DNA from: Pseudomonas crudilactis
GTDB lineage: Bacteria; Pseudomonadota; Gammaproteobacteria; Pseudomonadales; Pseudomonadaceae
Direction of reading: 5' to 3'
Length of the DNA stretch: 64,000 nucleotides
NCBI RefSeq assembly: GCF_013433315.1
Contig: NZ_WXVV01000003.1
Location: 62,001 to 126,000 of the forward strand
Shown in pieces: positions 1-8,087 of this stretch (the stretch's first letter is position 1; the number at the start of each line of letters is the position of its first letter). Position numbers and translations under genes: made by a program. Below the pieces are notes generated by a model. The model did not search any database. It was not told the origin of the DNA and worked only from the letters and a program-made list of their open reading frames with translations.

Positions 1-335
1 TGGCTTTGTAATGCCTGACAGAGATTGCTGATCTTGCGCGAACGTTCATCCAGCATGATCGCCTGATGCAAGAAGTGTCGCTCCAGGTGCTGGCAGACGA
101 AATACACTTCGGGGCGTAGCAACTCCAGCAGGTTGAGGCGGTTGTCGCTGGGCGTGAGCAGTTGGTTGAGTTCGCCCATGGCTTGATAAAGCAGGCGGGC
201 GGTTTCGCCGATGTTGGCTTTGGGCAGGCCGGCGATCCAGCGCTTGAGGTCGCGCGGGGCGGCTTCGCAAAACGACAGGCGGGTTTGCGTCGGGGTCGGG
301 GCGCTCAGGGAGGCTTGGGGGCGAGACTCACTCAT
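1..335 (-). CDS. Conserved hypothetical protein, 3' end cut by window edge
   Basis: Open frame starting at ATG (complement of 333-335) and running without a stop to base 1, giving 111 residues of the N-terminus. It begins MSESRPQASLSAPTPTQTRL and contains helical, leucine-rich segments (residues 28-111). I do not see a catalytic motif. In related Pseudomonas genomes a conserved protein of this N-terminal type lies near psd, serB and fimX; that placement is from memory and no function is claimed. It is divergent from the lectin gene. The frame, codon use and start are convincing; the function is unknown. Confidence 0.7.
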   Translation of the reverse strand, partial: MSESRPQASLSAPTPTQTRLSFCEAAPRDLKRWIAGLPKANIGETARLLYQAMGELNQLLTPSDNRLNLLELLRPEVYFVCQHLERHFLHQAIMLDERSRKISNLCQALQS

Positions 336-555
336 GCCGTGACGGGCTCCGGCGGCGAAATGGGCAATGCCCCAAACTCTAGCAGCTGTGGTCTGTTTCG
401 TCGGATGGCGTCAGGCTTTTTGACCGCTGGTCTGCTGGCCGGATGCCATTCCCCAAGCCCTACTAGTCTCTCAGGCGTGCGATCGGAAACGCACGGTTGC
501 ACGGCCTGCCGTCAACCTCGGGCAGGTCTCCCGAAACTTCAAGGAGATGAGGTTC
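336..555. other. Divergent intergenic region with two hairpins in the lectin leader
   Basis: Gene-free stretch between the divergent truncated gene and the lectin. Just before the lectin it holds two short inverted repeats: 476-481 with 490-495 (CGTGCG/CGCACG) and 505-510 with 521-526 (CCTGCC/GGCAGG). They fall in the presumed 5' leader. I could not assign a confident promoter. Confidence 0.35.
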
Positions 556-957
556 ATGTCTAAATATGCAGTGGCAAATCAATGGGGTGGCAGTTCGGCG
601 CCGTGGCATCCGGGTGGAACTTGGGTGTTGGGTGGGCGGGACAACCAGAATGTCGTCGCTATCGACATCAAGTCGCACGATGACGGCAAAACGTTCACTG
701 GCACCATGACCTATGCCGGGGAAGGTCCCATTGGCTTCAAAGCGCAACGCACCGGTCAGAACCAGTACAACGTCGAGAATCAGTGGGGTGGCAATGATGC
801 CCCATGGCATCCGGGCGGCAAGTGGGTGATTGGCGGCCGGGACAATCAGAACGTTATCGCGTTGAGCGTCACGTCCAGTGACGGAGGGAAAAACCTCAGT
901 GGCACCAATACCTATGTCAACGAAGGCCCGATCGGCTTCCGTGGGCAGATAGAGTAA
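556..957 (+). CDS. OAA-family high-mannose-binding lectin (P. fluorescens agglutinin type)
   Basis: A 133-residue protein made of two tandem copies of about 66 residues, each with the signature NQWGG-x(4)-PWHPGG-x-WV-x-GGRDNQNV and ending in EGPIGF. This is the Oscillatoria agardhii agglutinin fold, and the sequence is very like the P. fluorescens agglutinin (PFA/PFL), which binds branched high-mannose glycans with one site per repeat. No signal peptide is present, as is usual for the family. The ATG at 556 is chosen over the in-frame ATG at 547 because AAGGAG (541-546) is correctly spaced for 556, and it gives the 133-residue length I recall for PFA. The native role is not established; binding of foreign cell-surface mannans is an inference. 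Confidence 0.93.
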   Translation: MSKYAVANQWGGSSAPWHPGGTWVLGGRDNQNVVAIDIKSHDDGKTFTGTMTYAGEGPIGFKAQRTGQNQYNVENQWGGNDAPWHPGGKWVIGGRDNQNVIALSVTSSDGGKNLSGTNTYVNEGPIGFRGQIE

Positions 958-974
958 CGGCACCACCGAGTCGT

Positions 975-1008
975 ATCCGCCCTTTCGCAGACGTGCGAAC
1001 GGGCGGAT
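975..1008. terminator. Hairpin between convergent lectin and psd genes
   Basis: An 8-bp outer stem ATCCGCCC/GGGCGGAT (975-982 and 1001-1008) and a 6-bp inner stem TTCGCA/TGCGAA around loop GACG. It lies between two convergent genes. No U-tract follows on either strand, so intrinsic termination is inferred from position only. Confidence 0.5.
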
Positions 1009-1024
1009 CAGTGGCTCACAGCAT

Positions 1025-1885
1025 TCAGGCGTTTGGCAGCGCCAGGCCCTGGCCCATCTGCACTGGCGAACCCGCCGCCAGTTCTTCAGCCCATTTAACC
1101 TGATCCGGGCCGAACAGCACGATCGCGGTCGAACCCAGCTTGAAGCGGCCCAGTTCGGCACCTTTTTCCAGATGGATCGGCGCACGCGCGGCTTCGTCGT
1201 AGCGGAAGGTTTTCAGTTCACGCTTCGGCGGCGTGACCAGACCGGCCCACACGGTTTCAATCGAAGCGACGATCATCGCGCCGACCAGCACCACCGCCAT
1301 CGGGCCGCGCTCGGTGTCGAAAATGCACGCTACACGCTCGTTACGGGCGAACAGCTCCGGGACGTTTTCAGCGGTGGTCTGATTCACCGAGAAGATCCGG
1401 CCCGGGATGTAGACCATCTCGCGCAGGGTGCCTGCCAGCGGCATGTGCACGCGGTGGTAGTCCTTCGGCGACAGGTAAATAGTGGCGAAGTCGCCGCCCA
1501 TGAACGGTGCTGCGTTGGCCGCATCACCGCCGAGCAGTTCCAGCACGCTGAAGCTGTGCCCCTTGGCCTGGAACACGCGACCGTGTTCGATCGGGCCAAG
1601 TTGGCTGACTGCGCCGTCGGCCGGGCTGAGGATCGCGCCCGGAGTCTGGTCCAGTGGCCGCGCGCCGTCTTTCAGGGCGCGGGTGAAGAAGGCGTTGAAG
1701 TGCTCGTAAGCAGTCAGGTCTTCGACCAGCGCTTGCGACATGTCCACCTGGTAGCGCTTGGCGAACCACTGGGTGAAGGCATTCTTGAACCAGCGCACGC
1801 GGCACTCGGCAATGCAGCCGGCCAGACGCGACAGCAGGTGATGAGGCAGCAGGTACTGGCTGAGGATAAACAGACGCTCTTTCAT
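1025..1885 (-). CDS. psd: Phosphatidylserine decarboxylase proenzyme
   Basis: Converts phosphatidylserine to phosphatidylethanolamine at the inner membrane, using a pyruvoyl group made by self-cleavage. The 286-residue protein has the LGST cleavage motif at residues 250-253, so cleavage before Ser252 would give a short alpha chain of about 35 residues. Asp90 (in SPADG) and His147 (in YHRVH) match the proteolysis triad known from E. coli (Asp90, His147, Ser254). The length is typical. It starts 18 bp downstream of rhdA, so the two are probably co-transcribed with the HDOD gene upstream. Confidence 0.97.
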   Translation of the reverse strand: MKERLFILSQYLLPHHLLSRLAGCIAECRVRWFKNAFTQWFAKRYQVDMSQALVEDLTAYEHFNAFFTRALKDGARPLDQTPGAILSPADGAVSQLGPIEHGRVFQAKGHSFSVLELLGGDAANAAPFMGGDFATIYLSPKDYHRVHMPLAGTLREMVYIPGRIFSVNQTTAENVPELFARNERVACIFDTERGPMAVVLVGAMIVASIETVWAGLVTPPKRELKTFRYDEAARAPIHLEKGAELGRFKLGSTAIVLFGPDQVKWAEELAAGSPVQMGQGLALPNA

Positions 1886-1903
1886 TAGTTGTCCTTAAAA
1901 ACC

Positions 1904-2719
1904 TTAAATCTCGACAGGCGTGTCAGGGTGGTTGCCCCATTCGCCCCAGGAACCGGCGTAGCCCTTGACCCGCGGATAACCGAGGGACTTGGCCACCAGA
2001 TAAGTGAAGCCCGACCGGTGATGGGTCTGGCAGTGGGTAATGATTTCTTTGTCCTTGGTGATCCCGAGACCTTCGAGGATCTGCGGCATGTCTGTGCGAA
2101 TACGCAGCTGTCGGGCCTTGTCCATGCCGGCAGTCCATTCGAAATTGACCGCGCCGGGGATGTGCCCGGACTTGGCCGCCAGCACTTTCTCGCCGGAATA
2201 CTCCAGCGGCCCGCGCGCATCCCAGATCGCCAGATCGGCAGCGCCGAGACGGCTTTGCAGGTATTCGCGTGTGGCGGTTGGCGCTTCGTGCAAGGTCAGC
2301 GCCAGCGAGCCGCCGACAGCGGGCGGCACCTGAATCGACATCGGCATGCCTTCTGCCAGCCACGCCGGCAGACCACCGTCTATATAGTGGTACTGGTCGT
2401 GACCGATGACGTCGAGCAGCCAGATGAAGCGCCCGGCCCAGCCGCCGCCTTCGTCGTCATAGACCACGTAGACCGCTTCTTTGCGATGGCCCAGTTCACC
2501 GAACAACGCCTCCAGATCAGCTTTCACCGGCAGCAGGCCCGGCGCCGGCGGCTGGCCGAGCTGGGTGCGTTTCGGGTCGACAAAACGTGCGCCGGGGAGA
2601 TGACCTTCGGTGTAGCGGGCAGCGCTGGTCAGATCCACCAGAATCAGTTCAGGGGAATCGAGACGCGGGAGCAGGTCGCTCGGCTCGATGACGAGCGGCA
2701 AGCCAGAGAAGTCAGACAT
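1904..2719 (-). CDS. rhdA: Thiosulfate sulfurtransferase (rhodanese) RhdA
   Basis: Two-domain rhodanese of 271 residues that transfers sulfane sulfur from thiosulfate to cyanide or other thiophilic acceptors. The N-terminal inactive domain spans about 1-140 and the catalytic C-terminal domain about 155-271. The active-site loop reads CQTHHRSG with the catalytic Cys at residue 230. This is the loop and residue number known for Azotobacter vinelandii RhdA and lacks the usual CRxG pattern. The ATG at 2719 is preferred to an in-frame ATG at 2737 because GGAGA lies 7 bases upstream. It sits 42 bp after the HDOD gene and 18 bp before psd. Confidence 0.95.
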   Translation of the reverse strand: MSDFSGLPLVIEPSDLLPRLDSPELILVDLTSAARYTEGHLPGARFVDPKRTQLGQPPAPGLLPVKADLEALFGELGHRKEAVYVVYDDEGGGWAGRFIWLLDVIGHDQYHYIDGGLPAWLAEGMPMSIQVPPAVGGSLALTLHEAPTATREYLQSRLGAADLAIWDARGPLEYSGEKVLAAKSGHIPGAVNFEWTAGMDKARQLRIRTDMPQILEGLGITKDKEIITHCQTHHRSGFTYLVAKSLGYPRVKGYAGSWGEWGNHPDTPVEI

Positions 2720-2761
2720 GTGAGGTCTCCAGAGCACAAAGGGGAGGATTGTAGCGCAGCC

Positions 2762-4300
2762 TCATCGGCCACGGCTGCTAAAGCTGTGCAGGGCCTTTTC
2801 GATGCACTGCGCGGTTTTGCCAAAGGCTTGCACGGTGATGTCGGCGAACGGCCCGCCGCCCTGATCGGCGACGACGATCATGATCACCCGGCCATTGTTG
2901 ACCAGAGAGCGCAGGAACAGATGCTCGCCACGAAACAGCGTGCGCAGGCTCGGCGGCAGCAGAGCGGAGAACTGTGCATTGTTGTCCGGAGTGATGCGCA
3001 CCTGCGCTTGTTGCGCGAGCAAGCGTTGCAGCACGCTACTTTGGCTGACGGCAAACGTCAGCGCAGCGGCTTCTTTTGGCAAACCATAGGTTTGCTGCAC
3101 GCGCAGACTGGATTGGGTGCGGTCGGCCATCAGGATCATTACCCGGCGCATGCCGCTGGCGGCCAGGGCATCGCGCGCGGCGACGGTCAGGCTCATCGCA
3201 TTGGTGAAGCGACTCGGTTCGGCCAGCAGTTCGGCACATTGCTTGCGCCATTGGCCCAGGTCTTCAGCTGAGGGCGCGGCGGCCGGCAACATCCCGGCCG
3301 GCAAGCGCAGCGTGCCCCACGGCCACAGCAGCGAAACCGCCGGGTGCCACAGGTCAGGCATCGCGTGATGACGCGCGCTGTTGGCGGCTTGCTGGTGCAA
3401 CTGCTGCTGCACGTCATCCATGGAAATCTGCAGATAAAGGCTGGTCAGGTACTGCCAGCGTTCGCTGTGCGGACTGTCCCAGGCCTGTTGCGCCGACAGC
3501 GCCAGACCGTTGGCCAGCAACACGGTGTTGGCTGGCTGGTTAAGCCAGCGGCGCAGCGTCGGGTCATCGTCGAGGCGATTCTGCTGGCGCAACGGATGTT
3601 CGCTGTCGCGGGCAATGCGCAGCACTTTGACCAGTTCGCGTTGCTCACTCAGCAGCAGTTTATAGCCCTGCTGCACCCAGATCGGCAGATGCCAGGCCTG
3701 CACCAGCGCTTCTGCGATTTTCAGCAGACGCACGCCGAACAATTGCTTTTCGACGACGCGCGCCGACTCGCCCTTGTGGATAACCCGCAATTCCCACTCT
3801 TCAAGCATTTGCGGATAGGTCAGCGCCAATGGCCACAGCGGCGACAAAAACAGCAGGCTGCCCCAATGAATGTCCTGCCACAGCCGCGCCAGGCGACTGG
3901 CGAAAAAACCGTTGGCCTGTTGCGTCGCATGCTGGCTGATCATCTGCAACTGGCGCAGGGCCTTGGGAATTTGCATCTGCGGCTCGGCGGGCAACCGCGC
4001 CAGCAGTTCTTCTGTACGGGCAAGGCCGAGGCGATTGATCGCCACTTCAAGATTTTCCGCCGGCGCGGCCATGGTGCCGTGGGTGTGACGATTCGCCTCA
4101 CGGATGATGCTCAAGGCCAGTGCCGGGCTGTCCTGCATCAGGTCGGCGATGTCGCGCAGCGAGCTGCGATTGTCGCGAATCGCCCTACACACCTTGTCGT
4201 GAGACTCTTGCGGCACGGGCAGCCGGACGCCATCGAGCAACTTTACCCAGCCGTCGAGGGTGGTCGGTTTTGCGTGTGGGACGTTCGTTTCATTAGCCAT
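2762..4300 (-). CDS. HDOD domain protein with GAF-like C-terminus
   Basis: A 512-residue cytoplasmic protein. Residues about 20-215 fit an HDOD domain (LPVPQES start, helix-rich, a degenerate HD-like fold without metal ligands). Residues about 345-505 look like a GAF-type sensor domain (predicted by eye). HDOD proteins usually act as signalling adaptors in motility, cell-cycle or stress pathways rather than as enzymes. It lies between motAB (divergent) and rhdA-psd (same strand, 42 bp), a position conserved in fluorescent pseudomonads as I recall. The function here is unknown; a link to motility is suggested only by position. Confidence 0.85.
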   Translation of the reverse strand: MANETNVPHAKPTTLDGWVKLLDGVRLPVPQESHDKVCRAIRDNRSSLRDIADLMQDSPALALSIIREANRHTHGTMAAPAENLEVAINRLGLARTEELLARLPAEPQMQIPKALRQLQMISQHATQQANGFFASRLARLWQDIHWGSLLFLSPLWPLALTYPQMLEEWELRVIHKGESARVVEKQLFGVRLLKIAEALVQAWHLPIWVQQGYKLLLSEQRELVKVLRIARDSEHPLRQQNRLDDDPTLRRWLNQPANTVLLANGLALSAQQAWDSPHSERWQYLTSLYLQISMDDVQQQLHQQAANSARHHAMPDLWHPAVSLLWPWGTLRLPAGMLPAAAPSAEDLGQWRKQCAELLAEPSRFTNAMSLTVAARDALAASGMRRVMILMADRTQSSLRVQQTYGLPKEAAALTFAVSQSSVLQRLLAQQAQVRITPDNNAQFSALLPPSLRTLFRGEHLFLRSLVNNGRVIMIVVADQGGGPFADITVQAFGKTAQCIEKALHSFSSRGR

Positions 4301-4371
4301 GTCTGGAGGGGATCTTCACTGACTGTAGACGCGCCCGGCATGGGCTAAATTGGCTTTTCGCCTGAACTGGC

Positions 4372-4398
4372 TATAGTCTGGCGCAGTTTTGCCGATAA
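4372..4398 (+). promoter_or_regulatory. FliA (sigma-28) promoter of motAB
   Basis: TATAGTCT (4372-4379), an 11-base spacer, then GCCGATAA (4391-4398). The enterobacterial sigma-28 consensus is TAAAGTTT-N11-GCCGATAA, so the -35 matches 6 of 8, the -10 matches 8 of 8 and the spacing is exact. It lies 69 bp before the motA ATG. This fits the known FliA control of stator genes in Pseudomonas. Confidence 0.85.
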
Positions 4399-4466
4399 GT
4401 AGAAGAAGAGATTTTTTAACTTCCGAATATGACCTTGAACCCGACTTAAGTAAGTACTTTCTACCT

Positions 4467-5318
4467 ATGGCTAAAATTATCGGCATCATCGTCGTATTCG
4501 CGAGCGTGCTCGGCGGATACGTGCTCTCCCACGGCAAGATTGCCGCCCTGATCCAGCCTTTCGAGGTGTTGATCATCGGTGGTGCTGCACTCGGTGCATT
4601 CCTGCAGGCCAACCCTGGCTACATGACCATGCACGTGCTCAAGAAGTCCCTGAGCATGTTCAGTTCGCGCTTCAGCCACACTTTCTACCTGGAAGTGCTC
4701 GGCCTGATCTACGAGATCCTCAACAAGAGCCGCCGCGAAGGCATGATGGCCATCGAAGGCGACATCGAAGATGCTGCTGCGAGCCCGATCTTCGCCAAGT
4801 ACCCGGCGGTGCTCAAAGACGAACGCATGACCGCGTTCATCTGCGATTATCTGCGCATCATGTCGTCCGGCAACATGGCCCCGCATGAGTTGGAAGGCCT
4901 ATTCGACATGGAGTTGTACAGCCTCAAGGAAGACCTTGAGCACCCATCGCATGCGGTGAACGGCATCGCCGACGCCATGCCGGGCTTCGGTATCGTCGCG
5001 GCGGTACTCGGTATCGTGGTGACCATGGCCTCGCTGGGTGAAGGCGATCAGAAGTCCATCGGTCTGCACGTGGGTGCGGCACTTGTGGGTACCTTCTTCG
5101 GTATTCTCGCGGCGTACGGTTTCTTCGGCCCGTTGGCGCATTCCCTGGCCCACGATGCCAAGGAAGAACTGAACGTCTATGAAGCCATCAAGGCTTCGTT
5201 GGTGGCTTCGGCTTCCGGCATGCCGCCATCGCTGGCAGTCGAGTTTGGTCGCAAGGTGCTGTACCCAGCCCACCGTCCAAGCTTTGCCGAGCTGGAACAA
5301 GCCGTTCGCGGTCGCTAA
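4467..5318 (+). CDS. motA: Flagellar stator protein MotA
   Basis: A 283-residue inner-membrane protein that with MotB forms the proton-driven stator of the flagellar motor. It shows the family layout: two N-terminal membrane helices (about 1-50), a charged cytoplasmic loop with RREG and the helix about 75-150 that contacts FliG, and two C-terminal helices starting at MPGFGIV and HVGAALVGTFFG. The frame could start at 4389, but the 26 extra residues are hydrophilic, lie inside the FliA promoter region and are absent from the family, so 4467 is used. motB follows after 3 bases. Confidence 0.97.
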   Translation: MAKIIGIIVVFASVLGGYVLSHGKIAALIQPFEVLIIGGAALGAFLQANPGYMTMHVLKKSLSMFSSRFSHTFYLEVLGLIYEILNKSRREGMMAIEGDIEDAAASPIFAKYPAVLKDERMTAFICDYLRIMSSGNMAPHELEGLFDMELYSLKEDLEHPSHAVNGIADAMPGFGIVAAVLGIVVTMASLGEGDQKSIGLHVGAALVGTFFGILAAYGFFGPLAHSLAHDAKEELNVYEAIKASLVASASGMPPSLAVEFGRKVLYPAHRPSFAELEQAVRGR

Positions 5319-5321
5319 GTC

Positions 5322-6368
5322 ATGGAAAATAATCAGCCGATTATCATCAAGCGCGTCAAGCGCATAGCCGGCGGGCATCACGGCGGGGCGTGGAAAATCG
5401 CCTTCGCCGACTTCGCCACGGCGATGATGGCGTTCTTCCTGGTGCTGTGGCTGCTGTCCACCGCCACGCCTGAGCAGAAGATCGCCATCGCCGGTTACTT
5501 CAAAGACCCGGTCGGCTTTTCCGAAAGCGGCACGCCGTACATCATCGACCTGGGTGGCACGCCGACCCTGGCCCCGGAAAACACCCTCAACCCGGAAGTG
5601 AAGTCGCAACCGCAGCCTGACAAGGTCACGGTCGACACCGAGCAGGTTGAAGGCATGGCCGAGCAGGTCGAAAAGGAACGTCTGGAACTGCTCCTGCAAG
5701 AACTGCAGAACAAGGTCGACGAGAACCCGCAACTGCAGAAGTTCAAGGACCAGATCCTCTTCGAGATCACGCCGAACGGCTTGCGCATCCAGATCATGGA
5801 CGCCGAGAACCGGCCGATGTTCGATTCGGGTTCTGCACGCCTGAAGCCGTACTTCGAAGACATCCTGCTGGCCATGGCCGACACCATCAAAGCGGTGCCG
5901 AACAAGATCAGCATCAGCGGCCACACCGACGCCAAGCCGTACACCGGCACCGGCGATTTCGGTAACTGGGAACTGTCGGCCAATCGCGCCAACGCCGCGC
6001 GTCGTGCCTTGATCGCCGGCAGCTATCCGGATGCGCAAGTGGCGCGGGTGGTGGGTTATGCCTCGTCGGCGCTGTTCGACAAGGAAAACCCGTTCAACCC
6101 GGTCAACCGCCGCATCGATATCGTGGTGCTGACCAAAAAGGCCCAGGCCGCCATCGAAGGTTCGCAAGGTGCCGATCCGGCGAAACCGGCAGACGAAAGC
6201 CAGAACGGTAACGCTCCGGCGACACCGGTTGATCCGAACGCCTTGCCTGCGGATCAGCAACCGGTGCCGGCACACGAGCTGCGCGAACGGCTGAACCTGT
6301 TCGACGATGCCGCGCCGAAACCGGCGGAGCCGGGCAGTGCGGCGCCAGCTCCTGCGCCGAAGCAGTAA
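5322..6368 (+). CDS. motB: Flagellar stator protein MotB
   Basis: A 348-residue inner-membrane protein with one membrane helix (about 28-48). It carries the essential proton-binding Asp30 in AFADFATAMM, equivalent to Asp32 of E. coli. The periplasmic OmpA/MotB peptidoglycan-binding domain lies at about 160-275 (SGHTDAKPY, NWELSANRA, NRRIDIVV). The C-terminal 70 residues are a low-complexity Ala/Pro tail. It is co-transcribed with motA and ends at a strong terminator. Confidence 0.97.
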   Translation: MENNQPIIIKRVKRIAGGHHGGAWKIAFADFATAMMAFFLVLWLLSTATPEQKIAIAGYFKDPVGFSESGTPYIIDLGGTPTLAPENTLNPEVKSQPQPDKVTVDTEQVEGMAEQVEKERLELLLQELQNKVDENPQLQKFKDQILFEITPNGLRIQIMDAENRPMFDSGSARLKPYFEDILLAMADTIKAVPNKISISGHTDAKPYTGTGDFGNWELSANRANAARRALIAGSYPDAQVARVVGYASSALFDKENPFNPVNRRIDIVVLTKKAQAAIEGSQGADPAKPADESQNGNAPATPVDPNALPADQQPVPAHELRERLNLFDDAAPKPAEPGSAAPAPAPKQ

Positions 6369-6374
6369 GAGACG

Positions 6375-6403
6375 AAAAAGCCGACAGTGATGTCGGCTTT
6401 TTT
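6375..6403 (+). terminator. Intrinsic terminator after motAB
   Basis: Perfect stem AGCCGACA/TGTCGGCT with loop GTGA, flanked by A5 on the left and T6 on the right. Classic rho-independent form. Confidence 0.93.
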
Positions 6404-6436
6404 GTGGCTGTCGGTATGGTTTTTGTGGGGGACTTG

Positions 6437-6622
6437 AGATCCATCCCCCCTCACCCCAGCCCTCTCCCCAAGGGGTAGAGGGGGAAGGGAGCCGATCTTC
6501 ATGTTGTTCAGAATCCAGGTTCGGATCGATATTTCAGGTCGGCGTACCTCGCACATTTACCACGGTCAGTCCCCTCTCCCTCCGGGCGGTCCGAAGTTTC
6601 GGGAGGGCTAGGGTGAGGGGCT
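6437..6622. repeat. MITE-like intergenic repeat, copy 1
   Basis: A roughly 186-bp element bounded by inverted ends: CCCTCACCCCAGCCCTCTCCC on the left and a G-rich arm ending GAGGGCTAGGGTGAGGG on the right. The same element recurs at 47702-47875 with similar internal sequence (GATCTTCATG, GTCGGCGTA, CGGTCAGTCCCCTCTCCCT). In this copy the right arm is interrupted by about 16 extra bases (GGCGGTCCGAAGTTTC), so its foldback is imperfect. It contains no gene and lies directly downstream of the TIR-caspase operon. Confidence 0.8.
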
Positions 6623-6640
6623 CCAAAGGTAAACCTCCGA

Positions 6641-7126
6641 TCAAAACCCCCGCCGAATCCTGCTCTTCAATTGATCATGAAACTGCTCGGCATTCTTCTT
6701 GTAAGTCCCCTTCAGCGACTCACTCATCGAATCCAGCATCACCGACCGCTTGTTCGTCACCTCCTCACGATACGCATCGATAAAAAAATTCAGATCTTTA
6801 TCCGTGCTCAACTTCGGCCACTTGTCCAGATACAACGGCAATTCCGCCGGCCCGGTCTTGAACGAACAGATTCTTCGATTGCTGATAGTCGCCTCACCAA
6901 TTTCGAACGGCACCCACCACGACAACGCGGTCTTCTCCGATACCACCGCCAGCAAGTGCGTGCACTCGGTGATGTTGCGGGTGATGACGCCGGTGATGTC
7001 ATCGGTGGTTTGCGATTCAGGATCCAGCACATCGAGGTAGGTCTTGATGTTGGCCTGGATCAGGCGGCTGTTGATGGCGATGGCGTGGGCGCGGTCCATG
7101 TGGCGGTAGCTGATGAAGACGGGCAT
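6641..7126 (-). CDS. TIR domain protein (third gene of TIR-caspase operon)
   Basis: A 161-residue protein with a TIR fold from residue 1: VFISYRHMD (beta-A), a DVLDPESQTTDDI stretch in place of the BB loop, THLLAVVSE, and the SWWVPFEIGEA helix. Glu75 sits at the usual NADase catalytic position. The C-terminal 60 residues are helical and charged with no clear motif. ATG at 7126 overlaps the caspase stop by one base (TGATG), and AAAGGA lies upstream, so the two are translationally coupled. Likely roles are NAD-derived signal synthesis, infection sensing or NAD depletion. Base composition is lower in GC than the flanks (about 42 % in 6781-6840). Certain as a TIR-type protein; the role is inferred. 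Confidence 0.85.
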   Translation of the reverse strand: MPVFISYRHMDRAHAIAINSRLIQANIKTYLDVLDPESQTTDDITGVITRNITECTHLLAVVSEKTALSWWVPFEIGEATISNRRICSFKTGPAELPLYLDKWPKLSTDKDLNFFIDAYREEVTNKRSVMLDSMSESLKGTYKKNAEQFHDQLKSRIRRGF

Positions 7127-8085
7127 CAGAAGTGTCCTTTGAGGGCGAGTTCGCGGTAGTAGGCGCCGAGGGCGGTGAGGCGGCAGCCGGTGGAGTGGAT
7201 GGCGGCGTAATACATGTGCTCGGCGTCTACCGGTTCGATCAGGCTGTGGCGATTGCACATTTGCAGTTGTTTGAAGATGTCGCCGTGATCGGGATCGAAC
7301 GAGGGCTCTGTGGGCTCGTAACTTGGATCGAGCCTGAACACGAAGCTGGGATCGGAAAACCAGTCTTTGAGTTTGCGCAGGGTTTCCTCGGGAATGAGCG
7401 GTGCGACTTCACGCAGCGGTACAAACTGCGAAACATTGGTCTTGAATACCGGACGCTGCTCCCAAGCGCCCAGCGCATTGTCGACAAACGAGTAAACGCT
7501 ACCTGGCGTGACCTTGCCGAGGACGTTGGCAGCGCCCCCGTGCAGCGCTTGCAGCAACAGGTCGGTGAATACGCCATGGCCGCGACTTTCCAGCGCGGAC
7601 TGTTCTTTTTTACAGGCCGTGAGAATGGTCATGCCTTCGCCAATCACACTGCTACCGCCGCGCAAACCGCGCATGGCAGCGGCCGCGCCGGCCTGGCAGC
7701 AATCGAGGATGACGATTTTGTTTTTGATCTGCGACGCCTGATCAGCCCACAGCAGAATGTCGCTGATGCGAATGCCTTCCCCGCCGTGCTTGAAGTCCTG
7801 CGGAATCAGCAGCCCTTCGTCGATGCTGGTATCGAACTGGCCGTGGCCGGCGAAGTACAACAGAGCCACGTCGCAATCACCGGAAAACAGACTCTGAATC
7901 TGTTGCTTCAGGGTGTTGAGTGTCAGGTTTTCCTCAGATGAGGTCAGCACTTTACTGCTGAAGTTCGGGCGCCCGTTGGCATGGCGTTCCAGCACCGACG
8001 CCATGGCCATCGCATCGTTGTTGCAGCCGCTCAATGGCGCCACGTGCTGATAATGATTGATGCCGATAAACAGTCCCTTGCGCAT
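7126..8085 (-). CDS. Caspase-like (C14) protease of TIR-caspase defence operon
   Basis: A 319-residue protein with an N-terminal caspase-like fold (about 1-215). It starts GLFIGINHY, has the catalytic His81 in YFAGHGQ and the catalytic Cys130 in ILDCCQAG, and has downstream ILTACKKEQSA and HGVFTDLLLQAL segments typical of bacterial caspase homologues. The C-terminal about 100 residues form a separate domain with no known motif, a plausible ligand-sensing part. It lies between two TIR-type genes, 2 bp after the first and overlapping the second by one base. In type IV Thoeris a TIR enzyme makes a cyclic ADP-ribose isomer that activates a caspase-like protease, which then degrades cell proteins. 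I infer the same scheme here. Confidence 0.88.
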   Translation of the reverse strand: MRKGLFIGINHYQHVAPLSGCNNDAMAMASVLERHANGRPNFSSKVLTSSEENLTLNTLKQQIQSLFSGDCDVALLYFAGHGQFDTSIDEGLLIPQDFKHGGEGIRISDILLWADQASQIKNKIVILDCCQAGAAAAMRGLRGGSSVIGEGMTILTACKKEQSALESRGHGVFTDLLLQALHGGAANVLGKVTPGSVYSFVDNALGAWEQRPVFKTNVSQFVPLREVAPLIPEETLRKLKDWFSDPSFVFRLDPSYEPTEPSFDPDHGDIFKQLQMCNRHSLIEPVDAEHMYYAAIHSTGCRLTALGAYYRELALKGHF

Positions 8086-8087
8086 GG

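Noticed and set aside
975-1008. Treating the hairpin as a certain rho-independent terminator
   Set aside because: It has a good stem but no U-tract on either strand, so it is listed only at moderate confidence.
1889-3271. 460-codon open frame on the plus strand
   Set aside because: Runs antisense across two genes (rhdA and HDOD) that both have family support.
4389-4466. N-terminal extension of MotA by 26 residues
   Set aside because: Not present in the family, hydrophilic, and begins within the FliA -10 element.
4899-6275. 458-codon open frame on the minus strand
   Set aside because: Antisense to motA/motB; no SD and no domain.
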